Source: an uncultured Bacteroidales bacterium
GTDB lineage: Bacteria; Bacteroidota; Bacteroidia; Bacteroidales; Muribaculaceae
Direction of reading: 5' to 3'
DNA length: 28,180 nucleotides
Assembly: GCA_900547755.1 (NCBI GenBank)
Contig: URIC01000033.1
Location: forward strand, 1-28,180
Below, one piece after another: positions 15,942-22,956 of this stretch. The notes beneath the pieces were generated by a model that saw only the letters and a list, made by a program, of their open reading frames with translations, made no database searches and was not told where the DNA came from. The position numbers were made by a program, and so were the translations under genes. Every line of letters begins with the position of its first letter. The stretch's first letter is position 1.

Positions 15942-16909
15942 TGCTAAAACATCCCTGGCTCCTGCTCCTGTTTCTGATTTATGTACCCGTAATCATAAAT
16001 TACGTCAGGCGTCGTAAGAGTTCCGACCCCACTCTTGAGGTGTCCACCCTTTCAGCCCTGGCATCTTACAGGGGTACCTGGCGTACACGTATGATGACGT
16101 GGTGCTTCGTACTGAGACTCCTGGCCATAGGTTGCATAATAGTCGCCATCTGTCGTCCGCAGAAACACGATGACAGCGTTCATTCCCAGATTGAGGGTAC
16201 CGACATTGTCATAGCCATGGACGTGTCCGGCAGTATGCAGACCAACGATTTCGTGCCCAACCGATTCGAGGCCTCCCGTGAGATAGCATCCGACTTTGTC
16301 AGACACCGCGAGAACGACAATATAGGCATTGTCGCTTTTGCCGGAGAAAGTCTAACTTATATGCCGCTCACCACTGACCGTGCCACTGTGCTGAACACAA
16401 TCCGTATGCTGAACATAGGTGTGCTGGGCAACGGTACGGCCATAGGAGACGGCCTGGTGAGCGCCATTAACCGTGTGCTTGGCGGCAAGGCTGTGTCAAA
16501 GAGCGTAATCTTGCTGACCGATGGTTCCAACAATGCCGGCGAGGTTGACCCTCTGATGGCTGCCGACATAGCCAAGCAGAAAGGGGTGAAGGTCTATACC
16601 ATCGGTATAGGTTCGGACATTTCACAGGACCCTTACAGCTCCTATCTGAATGTGGGAGCGGCATACGACCTGGATGAGGAAACCCTTACCCATATAGCCA
16701 AAACCACAGGCGGCAAATATTACAGGGCCACCGACAAGGAAAGTCTCCAACAGATATTCAAAGAGATAGACAAGTTGGAAAAAACCAAGATAGATGCGGA
16801 CAACTATGTGCGCTGGCAGGACGACTTTATGCCCTGGATAGGTGCGGCTATTGTGCTGCTGCTCCTCTCCCTCATATTCCGGTACACATGGCTCAGACGT
16901 ATTCCTTAA
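15938..16909 (+). CDS. batA: BatA, VWA-domain membrane protein of the aerotolerance operon
   Basis: A 323-residue protein with two N-terminal transmembrane helices (about 5-22 and 54-72), a VWA domain (about 88-270) and a C-terminal helix (about 302-320). The metal-ion site is complete: DVSGS at 95-99, a Thr in YMPLTTD, and Asp in LLTDGSNN. Such a domain binds a partner through a divalent metal. Bat proteins were described in Bacteroides fragilis as needed for aerotolerance and are membrane or periplasmic. The start overlaps the end of the preceding gene by 4 bases, and batB follows after 10 bases. Confidence 0.93.
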   Translation: MMLKHPWLLLLFLIYVPVIINYVRRRKSSDPTLEVSTLSALASYRGTWRTRMMTWCFVLRLLAIGCIIVAICRPQKHDDSVHSQIEGTDIVIAMDVSGSMQTNDFVPNRFEASREIASDFVRHRENDNIGIVAFAGESLTYMPLTTDRATVLNTIRMLNIGVLGNGTAIGDGLVSAINRVLGGKAVSKSVILLTDGSNNAGEVDPLMAADIAKQKGVKVYTIGIGSDISQDPYSSYLNVGAAYDLDEETLTHIAKTTGGKYYRATDKESLQQIFKEIDKLEKTKIDADNYVRWQDDFMPWIGAAIVLLLLSLIFRYTWLRRIP

Positions 16910-16919
16910 CAGAACAAAA

Positions 16920-17963
16920 ATGCTGACATTTGCATATCCCATATTATTGATGTCGCTTATAGCCGTGCCGCTGGTGTGGCTCCTGTATTGGAGCGCGCGT
17001 CGCAGCCGCAAGGCGCGTCTCAGGAAATTCGGTCGTCCGGAAGTGCTGGCACCGCTGATGCCTGACGTCTCCAGATACAAACCCGGCATACGTATAGGCT
17101 TGCGCCTTTTTGCCTTAGGCATGCTTCTCATAGCATTTGCCCGCCCTTGGGGTGGTCTGGTACAGCAGAGTGCCAACCGCGAGGGTATCGAGGTCATGGC
17201 GGTTGTGGACGTGAGCAATTCGATGCTTGCATCCGCTTCCGACAATCCGGATGGCTCTTCCCGTATCGATGCCGCGAAACTGATGCTTGAGCGGATGGTG
17301 GAGACCATGGGCAACGACCGTGTGGGCCTGGTGGTGTTCGCGCAGGATGCCTATCAGCTCATCCCGGTTTCATCAGATTACGCATCCGTAAGGAGCTTCC
17401 TCGGAATGATTGACCCTAACCAGGTCACCGCCCAGGGTACCAATATCGCCGATGCCATAGACACCGCTTTAGGTTCGTTCACTCCCGACAAAAACGTGGG
17501 GAAAGCGATGGTAATCCTTACCGACGTGGAGGACCTTGACGACGAGGATGCCGTGATGGCGGCAGTGAAACGCGCTCGTGAGAAAAACGTGCAGATAGAT
17601 GTAGTGGGTGTAGGCTCCCCGAAAGGAGCAGTAATCAACACTCCACAGGGTGTGTTTACCGACGACAACGGCGAAGTGGTACATACTAAGCTGAACGAGG
17701 ACCTGGGCAAACAGATAGCAAAGGCCGGCGGCGGTGTCTATGTCAATGCTTCCTCCGGCAACGCCTTGCCAACTGTACAGAAGCAGCTCAAGGAAGTGAA
17801 ACGTTCTGCTTTGGCCGGGAATATGCTGGCGCTGCACGACGAGCTTTTCATCTATTTCGCTGTACTCGCCTTGTTGGCTCTCGTGGCCGACTGCTTTATG
17901 GTCAATCGTAAAAACGACCTGCTTCGCAAGGTTACATTCTTCAAGAAGGAGGAAAAGAAATGA
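16920..17963 (+). CDS. batB: BatB, VWA-domain membrane protein of the aerotolerance operon
   Basis: A 347-residue protein with the same plan as BatA: N-terminal helices (about 6-24 and 60-76), a VWA domain and a C-terminal helix near residues 308-325. The metal site reads DVSNS at 97-101 with a later LTDVEDLDD. The frame extends upstream to an ATG at 16842 inside batA, but that stretch is not protein-like; the ATG at 16920, preceded by an A-rich run, gives the typical N-terminus MLTFAYP. It overlaps batC by four bases (ATGA at 17960). BatA and BatB probably pair in the membrane. Confidence 0.93.
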   Translation: MLTFAYPILLMSLIAVPLVWLLYWSARRSRKARLRKFGRPEVLAPLMPDVSRYKPGIRIGLRLFALGMLLIAFARPWGGLVQQSANREGIEVMAVVDVSNSMLASASDNPDGSSRIDAAKLMLERMVETMGNDRVGLVVFAQDAYQLIPVSSDYASVRSFLGMIDPNQVTAQGTNIADAIDTALGSFTPDKNVGKAMVILTDVEDLDDEDAVMAAVKRAREKNVQIDVVGVGSPKGAVINTPQGVFTDDNGEVVHTKLNEDLGKQIAKAGGGVYVNASSGNALPTVQKQLKEVKRSALAGNMLALHDELFIYFAVLALLALVADCFMVNRKNDLLRKVTFFKKEEKK

Positions 17964-18706
17964 GAAGATTCATAACTATAATATTGTGTCTGTTCGCTAT
18001 CACTTCCATCCATGCGTTGGATATGAACGCCCGTCAGGAGCGCAAGTCTATAGTCCGGGGAAACGAGGCCTACCGGGCCAAAGATTACCAAAAGGCACTG
18101 ACGGACTATAACGAAGCCCTGAAGATAAATCCTTCGAATCTGACGGCCCTGTTCAACAAGGCATTGGCTACAACCCAGATAGCCAACGGGCTTCCGGCAG
18201 ACAAGGCTCAGGACAAAGCCCGGATGCTGGAACAGGCAAGCAAGGACTTTGAATCCGTGGCAAAACATACTTCGGACAATCCGAGCCTTGCCGCCCGTGC
18301 CAATTACAACCGGGGCAACCTCAGTTTCTCAGACAAAAAGTATGAGGACGCCATCCAATACTACAAGAATGCGTTGCGTCTTAATCCAAAGGATGACAAG
18401 GCCCGTCGAAATCTGCGCATAGCCCAGCAGAACTTGCCCAAACAGCAGCAGAACCAGAACAAGAACAAAGACAAGAATAAAGACCAGGATAAGGATAAAA
18501 ACAAGGATAAAGACCGGAATCAAGACAATAACAAGGATAAAGACAAAAATCAAAATCAGAATCCCCGACAGCAGCCTCAGCAGCAGAAACAGGACATGAA
18601 CAACCAGGCCGCCGACCGTATCCTGAAACGCAGTACGGACAAGGAGAACCAGACGCGCAAAAACTTCACTATAGGTAACCCCAACAGACACTCCAGAGGC
18701 TGGTAA
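17960..18706 (+). CDS. batC: BatC, TPR protein of the aerotolerance operon
   Basis: A 248-residue protein with an N-terminal signal sequence (hydrophobic residues 5-17, likely cut near residue 20). TPR repeats lie at about 32-66 (YRAKDYQKALTDYNEALKIN) and 112-147. After these comes a 50-residue low-complexity stretch rich in Lys, Asn, Asp and Gln (about 160-212), then a basic tail. TPRs bind partner proteins, here presumably other Bat proteins in the periplasm. The low-complexity stretch probably acts as a flexible, charged linker and may vary in length between strains. It starts inside the last codons of batB and is followed by batD after 45 bases. Confidence 0.9.
   Translation: MRRFITIILCLFAITSIHALDMNARQERKSIVRGNEAYRAKDYQKALTDYNEALKINPSNLTALFNKALATTQIANGLPADKAQDKARMLEQASKDFESVAKHTSDNPSLAARANYNRGNLSFSDKKYEDAIQYYKNALRLNPKDDKARRNLRIAQQNLPKQQQNQNKNKDKNKDQDKDKNKDKDRNQDNNKDKDKNQNQNPRQQPQQQKQDMNNQAADRILKRSTDKENQTRKNFTIGNPNRHSRGW
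18441..18594 (+). repeat. low-complexity AAC/AAG/GAT/CAG coding stretch in batC
   Basis: About 150 bases of near-repetitive codons (units such as AAGGATAAAGAC) encode a run of Lys, Asn, Asp and Gln. The units are degenerate rather than exact. This could slip or expand in replication, but the frame is kept here. Confidence 0.7.
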
Positions 18707-18751
18707 CTACTTGTTGAATCCACTTTTATATCGTGTAATATAACCCAACCC

Positions 18752-20500
18752 ATGCGACTCAAGACAATACTGATATTGCAGCTCTTGCTGGCATTTGCAT
18801 ACATTCCGTGTTTACAAGCCGCAAGCATAAAACTGTCTTGCGACCGGGAGGTGCGTACAGGCCAGCAATTTATGATTAAAGTCACCGCACAGGGAGTTAA
18901 CGGCAATATCTCCCTTTCCCGCGACATACCCGGTTGCGCCATGCTCGGTGTACAGGAAAGCAGCTCCTATACTTCGGTGACGAGTGACAGTCGGGGCAAC
19001 GCACGTGTGGTTTCCTACAAGGAGATACAGATATTGGCACGGGCCGAGCGACCGGGTCACTACAGGTTCGGTCCGGTGAGTGCCGGAGGAGTCAAATCCA
19101 ATGTAGTGGAATACACCGTCTCGGGTTCTTCTGCCGGAGCCGCGAGCCAGACTCCTGTCTCTCAGTCTTTCAACGGTCCGGTAGAGAACGATGACGTTTT
19201 TATCCGCGCATCGGTGTCGGACAAATCTCCCTACATACAGCAGGGTGTGATTTACGACCTCACATTATACACGCGCGTAAATATCTCCAGATTCCCGGAT
19301 GTGAACCTGCCCAAGTTTGACAACTGCACCTTTGAGCAGTTGCCCGAGAATACCCGTCACAATATGGGTGAGGCTGTCGTAAACGGCAAGACTTACAAGA
19401 CATTCCGGTTGTATTCTTTTGTAGTCTATCCCTCAAAGTCCGGTACTACCACTCTCAAGGGTAGTACGGCTACCATCCCCCTGAGCGTGTTTGATGAACT
19501 TCCTGTCAAAATCAACGACGTGCAGCTGAATGTGCGCGACTTGCCGGGTATGGATACAAACAAAGATGTGAATGGCGTGGGAGAATACAACGTGAGCATG
19601 AATGTGCTGACCAAACAGTTCCGCACCGGTGAGGCCGGAAAGGTCAGCTTCACTGTCAAAGGTATGGGTAACCCCGCCTTCGTGTCTATGCCAACCGATT
19701 TTGCATCACTTCTGCCGGATGGCTTCAAGCTCATAAAGACAGAGTCCAACATCTCCAAGACTGTTATCACAGGGGGCGTGGATGCTACAATCACCCTCGA
19801 CTGCTACATACTCCCATCCAAGACGGGAGATTTTGAAATACCCTCCGTGACATTCACATTCTTCAATACGAAGACCGGGGAGTGGTACACCCGAAAGACC
19901 AAGGCGGTCAAGCTCAATGTGGCGCAAGGCTCGCAGACATCCGGCGCGGACGAGGACGAGAACCTGACTTTGGACTCGGAGCTTCAGGAAACAGGTGAGC
20001 TCTCCGCAGACTATTCCTTCTATTTGGGAAATGTTGTCTATTGGTTGCTCTACATATTGCCGGTTGTGGCCATGCTTATCTCGCTTGCCCTCTATCGCCG
20101 GCATTTGGCTCTCCTTTCCGACCCCGACAAGCTGAAGTTGCGCCGCGCCAACAGTGTGGCACGCCGACGCCTGCGCGAGGCTGCCAATGCCATGAAACGC
20201 AACGATAAAGACCTCTTCTACGACGAGACGCTGAAGGCGCTATGGGGCTATCTTAGCGACAAACTCGGCATTCCTACTTCTGACCTCTCGCGTCAGAACA
20301 TTTCTGCGGAGCTTTCCAAAATCGGAGTCTCCCCGGAGGTCGCAAAAGAGACAATTGAGTTTATAGACGATTGTGAGTTTGCCAAGTACGGCTCCTCCGC
20401 CGACATGGATATGCAAAGTGTCTACGACAAGGCTTCGCGCCTGATTGACTCCCTGGAGAACGAGATAAATAAAGTAGACAACCCAACCCAAAACAGATAA
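18752..20500 (+). CDS. batD: BatD, oxygen-tolerance membrane protein
   Basis: A 582-residue protein of the BatD (oxygen tolerance) family. A signal peptide (about 1-24, ending LQAA) leads into a long extracytoplasmic region of repeated beta-rich domains (about 25-410). One transmembrane helix follows at about 426-447 (VVYWLLYILPVVAMLIS), then a basic helical cytoplasmic tail of about 130 residues. The tail resembles that of the 366-residue protein upstream (LYDETLKALWGYLSDKLG-like segment), which suggests both membrane proteins present similar cytoplasmic domains. It is followed by batE after only 3 bases. Confidence 0.93.
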   Translation: MRLKTILILQLLLAFAYIPCLQAASIKLSCDREVRTGQQFMIKVTAQGVNGNISLSRDIPGCAMLGVQESSSYTSVTSDSRGNARVVSYKEIQILARAERPGHYRFGPVSAGGVKSNVVEYTVSGSSAGAASQTPVSQSFNGPVENDDVFIRASVSDKSPYIQQGVIYDLTLYTRVNISRFPDVNLPKFDNCTFEQLPENTRHNMGEAVVNGKTYKTFRLYSFVVYPSKSGTTTLKGSTATIPLSVFDELPVKINDVQLNVRDLPGMDTNKDVNGVGEYNVSMNVLTKQFRTGEAGKVSFTVKGMGNPAFVSMPTDFASLLPDGFKLIKTESNISKTVITGGVDATITLDCYILPSKTGDFEIPSVTFTFFNTKTGEWYTRKTKAVKLNVAQGSQTSGADEDENLTLDSELQETGELSADYSFYLGNVVYWLLYILPVVAMLISLALYRRHLALLSDPDKLKLRRANSVARRRLREAANAMKRNDKDLFYDETLKALWGYLSDKLGIPTSDLSRQNISAELSKIGVSPEVAKETIEFIDDCEFAKYGSSADMDMQSVYDKASRLIDSLENEINKVDNPTQNR

Positions 20501-20503
20501 GCA

Positions 20504-21322
20504 ATGAAGTCCTCAATTCGTATATATCTCACTATTTTGGTGCTGTGCTTATGCAGCTCTGCCGGCCTCCGAGCGCAGAGTGCCGCCGAGGCGTACCAGG
20601 CCGGAGACTACAAGACGGCAATACGCATCTGGGAGGAGGAGCGCGACACCAAGGGTGTGAGTACAGAGCTTTTCTATAACCTCGGCAACGCTTACGCCAA
20701 GAGCGGAAATCAGGGGGGAGCGGTCCTCAATTACGAGAAAGCGCTTCGCATAGACCCCTCCGATAGCCGGGCCCGCAACAATCTCCGCTACACCGACAAC
20801 CTGGTGCTGCTCGCCAACGAGACCTTTACCGACGGCAAGAATATGGACCCCACGCCGGCTGACCCCTCATTCTTCGAGAATTTGGGGGATAAAGTCTCAC
20901 AGTTCGGCAGTGATACCTGGGCTGTATGGGCGCTGGTTATGTTCATCCTTTGTGTGGGATGCTGTGCAGCTTACTTTTTCTCGCCCAAGGTGTCGGTGCG
21001 CAAGGTTGGGTTCTTCGGCGGCGGAGCCATGCTCCTGTTGTGCGCCCTGTGCATAGTCTGCTCAGTGGTCTCCAAGCGTCACGCCCTGTCAAAAGATGTA
21101 TGTGTGCTTATGGCCGCTGAGTCCTCCCTGATGCTTGAGCCTGACGAGGCGTCCAAAACGGTGGGCACACCCCTCAGCGCCGGCACACGTTTCAAGGTGA
21201 TGAGTGTGAAAAAAGGTGCCGACGGGACTCAGTGGACTCAGGTATATCTGAACGCTGAATACAGCGGTTGGATTCCCTCTTCGGATGTGGCTGTAGTCAC
21301 CGTTCCGCAGCTTGGCGAATAA
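20504..21322 (+). CDS. batE: BatE, TPR and SH3-like membrane protein of the aerotolerance operon
   Basis: A 272-residue protein with a signal sequence (about 1-24), a TPR region (about 27-95, with YNLGNAYAKSGN and YEKALRIDP), two membrane helices (about 142-162 and 168-190) and a C-terminal bacterial SH3-like domain (about 205-270, ending SGWIPSSDVAVV). TPR and SH3 parts both bind proteins or peptides, so it may tie the Bat complex together at the membrane. It is the last gene of the operon. An imperfect dyad at 21326-21361 follows its stop directly. Confidence 0.92.
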   Translation: MKSSIRIYLTILVLCLCSSAGLRAQSAAEAYQAGDYKTAIRIWEEERDTKGVSTELFYNLGNAYAKSGNQGGAVLNYEKALRIDPSDSRARNNLRYTDNLVLLANETFTDGKNMDPTPADPSFFENLGDKVSQFGSDTWAVWALVMFILCVGCCAAYFFSPKVSVRKVGFFGGGAMLLLCALCIVCSVVSKRHALSKDVCVLMAAESSLMLEPDEASKTVGTPLSAGTRFKVMSVKKGADGTQWTQVYLNAEYSGWIPSSDVAVVTVPQLGE

Positions 21323-21325
21323 GTG

Positions 21326-21361
21326 TTTGCTATATGCTTAATTATTAGCGATATAAGCAAA
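21326..21361 (+). repeat. imperfect inverted repeat after the Bat operon
   Basis: TTTGCTATATGCT (21326-21338) pairs with AGC-ATAT-AGCAAA (21347-21361) with two single-base bulges around an AT-rich loop. It starts 4 bases after the batE stop. No T tract follows, so it is not a standard terminator. It may be a 3'-end stabilising or processing hairpin, or an operator for the next gene. Confidence 0.5.
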
Positions 21362-21401
21362 TGATGCTGAATAACATTAAAAAATATTACTGAAAAACTT
21401 G

Positions 21402-21409
21402 TAGATTTG
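21402..21409 (+). promoter_or_regulatory. candidate -7 element for the HTH-like gene
   Basis: TAGATTTG matches TAnnTTTG. No TTTG is seen 19-21 bases upstream; that region is AT-rich (ATTAAAAAATATT). The predicted start near 21416 would give a leader of about 57 bases. Confidence 0.35.
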
Positions 21410-21472
21410 GCGAAATGTATGTAAATTAGCAAATCAAAAGAATTATTTATCAACCTCATAAAATTTATTATC

Positions 21473-21733
21473 ATGAGCAAGACCATATCATTCAACGAGT
21501 TGCGTCGCATCAAAGACGCTTTGCCCGATGGAGCCACCCACCGCATTGCCAACGAACTCAACTGCACTGTGCAGACTGTACGTAACTACTTCGGTGGTGT
21601 GAATTATCAGTTTGGCAAGAATGCCGGTTTACACATTGAGCCGGGTCCCGACGGTGGCATTGTTGTACTTGATGACACTACTATCTACGATATGGCTGTC
21701 GCCATCCTCGAGGAGCAAAACAAGAAGGACTGA
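21473..21733 (+). CDS. small DNA-binding (HTH-like) Bacteroidetes protein
   Basis: An 86-residue acidic protein. Residues 8-40 form a likely helix-turn-helix: ELRRIKDALPDG, then THRIANELNCTVQTVRNYF, in which TVQTVRNYF reads as a recognition helix. The second half (GLHIEPGPDGGIVVLDDTTI) is a short beta hairpin, followed by a helix. I recall short Bacteroidetes proteins with this layout but no established function. The gene stands alone between the Bat operon and its own terminator at 21753-21806. It could be a small regulator or a nucleoid-associated factor. Confidence 0.8.
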   Translation: MSKTISFNELRRIKDALPDGATHRIANELNCTVQTVRNYFGGVNYQFGKNAGLHIEPGPDGGIVVLDDTTIYDMAVAILEEQNKKD

Positions 21734-21752
21734 AAAACCTTCGTGAAAATTC

Positions 21753-21806
21753 AAAAGCGGGAATTACGGTGTGAACTTTCATGCCTCTTCCCGCTTTTTA
21801 TTTTTA
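21753..21806 (+). terminator. rho-independent terminator after the HTH-like gene
   Basis: AAAAGCGGGAA (21753-21763) pairs perfectly with TTCCCGCTTTT (21788-21798) across a 24-base loop, followed by TATTTTT. The T tract runs directly into the AAACAGCCTCT element of the next gene. Confidence 0.8.
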
Positions 21807-21818
21807 AACAGCCTCTAA
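21797..21818 (+). promoter_or_regulatory. recurrent pre-start motif, copy 3 (AAACAGCCTCT type)
   Basis: Bases 21797-21816 are identical to 42-61 and share 15 bases with 9514-9528. The T-rich half overlaps the preceding terminator's T tract. The ATG of the stress protein follows 6 bases later. If the terminator works, the mRNA of the next gene should begin inside or just beyond this element, yet no TAnnTTTG is present nearby. Confidence 0.55.
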
Positions 21819-21822
21819 AGAT

Positions 21823-22935
21823 ATGGAACGGAATTACGTCACTCTTGCAATACATACATATTCTTTTGCATCGGCTCTTAAAAAGCTGTTGGAGAAACAT
21901 GGAATCCCCGTGCAGTTGGAGAATGTCAATATTGCCAACCCTGAACCTGCTTGCGGCATACGTGTGCGCATACCGCAGGATGAGCTTCCAAAGGCCCTGA
22001 CAATCGTAGAGAGCTCGGCCTCATTGTCTCCCTCTGCCATTGAGATGGAATTTGAGGGCGTACAGAACAAGATGCTTGTGCCTGTTGATTTTTCGGACAC
22101 GAGTCTCGAGGCTTGCAGGGTAGCCTTTGACTTCGCGCAAGCGCTGAAATTGCATCCTGTAATTCTTCATGTCTACGCCACCCCTTATTTCGACAGCTCG
22201 CTTTCAAGTACCGACAGTTTTACGCTTGATGTGCGTGATGCGGAGGCTCGGAAAAGCCTGGAGAGCAGTGCCCGATACGAGATGAAGCGGTTTTGCGCCA
22301 GGTTGGATGCAATGATGGCTGACGGCTTGTTGCCCGCTATCAGGTATTCCACGTTGCTCAACGAGGGTATGCCTGAAGAAGCGATACTTTCCTTCACACG
22401 TCAGACTCCTCCCGAACTTGTGGTGATGTCTACCCGTAATGCCGACAAACGTTCTCGCGAACTGATAGGCAGCGTCACCGCCGAGGTGGTGGACAGTTGC
22501 AGGGTGAGTGTGCTTACATGGCCTGCCGGTACTGATTACGAACTTTTGGACAGACTGACACGCTCGGTCTTTTTCTGCAACATAGACCAGAATGATTTGC
22601 TGGCCATGGATATGTACATACGGCTATTCAACGATATGCCTCTGCATATCACTCTTGTCCCGGTGGCTGACAAATCCGGCAGCAAATCCACGGGGCGCTT
22701 GCGCTCGCTGCTCCGATATTTCAGACAGAATTATCCGCAATGTGAATTTGACAGCTTTGTGGCTGATGCACCCGTGTTCCGCGAACAGCTTGAACCATGG
22801 GCTGCCGGAGAAGGAATAAAGCTGATTGTGGTCCCGAACAAGAAGAAAAATATTTTTGCCCGTCTGTTTAATCCGGGCATGGCGCATCGCGTGGTGTTTG
22901 ACAGCAATTTACCGATGCTTGCCTTGCCGGTATGA
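21823..22935 (+). CDS. universal stress protein with an extra N-terminal domain
   Basis: A 370-residue protein in three parts. Residues 1-80 (YVTLAIHTYSFASALKKLLE, then ACGIRVRI) form a small domain resembling the short DUF3343/DUF2007 signalling-type domains. Residues about 83-235 are a UspA domain, starting KMLVPVDFSDTSLEACRVA and ending with VVMSTRN...ELIGSVTAEVV...VSVLTWP. The ATP-binding G-x2-G of that segment is altered; only the later Gly-Ser is kept. Residues about 245-370 look like a second, degenerate Usp domain. No membrane segment. Such double-Usp proteins respond to stress or energy state, but no ligand can be deduced. The gene has the AAACAGCCTCT element 6 bases before its start. 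mutS2 follows after 21 bases. Confidence 0.8.
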   Translation: MERNYVTLAIHTYSFASALKKLLEKHGIPVQLENVNIANPEPACGIRVRIPQDELPKALTIVESSASLSPSAIEMEFEGVQNKMLVPVDFSDTSLEACRVAFDFAQALKLHPVILHVYATPYFDSSLSSTDSFTLDVRDAEARKSLESSARYEMKRFCARLDAMMADGLLPAIRYSTLLNEGMPEEAILSFTRQTPPELVVMSTRNADKRSRELIGSVTAEVVDSCRVSVLTWPAGTDYELLDRLTRSVFFCNIDQNDLLAMDMYIRLFNDMPLHITLVPVADKSGSKSTGRLRSLLRYFRQNYPQCEFDSFVADAPVFREQLEPWAAGEGIKLIVVPNKKKNIFARLFNPGMAHRVVFDSNLPMLALPV

Positions 22936-22956
22936 ACTATTTCACTTTAATTGATT

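Noticed and set aside
16842..16919. Earlier ATG extending batB into the end of batA
   Set aside because: The added residues are Cys/Ser-rich shadow sequence of batA; the ATG at 16920 gives the usual BatB N-terminus.
18441..18594. A possible CRISPR-like or tandem repeat array inside batC
   Set aside because: Units are short, degenerate and in frame, with no unique spacers; it is a coding low-complexity stretch.
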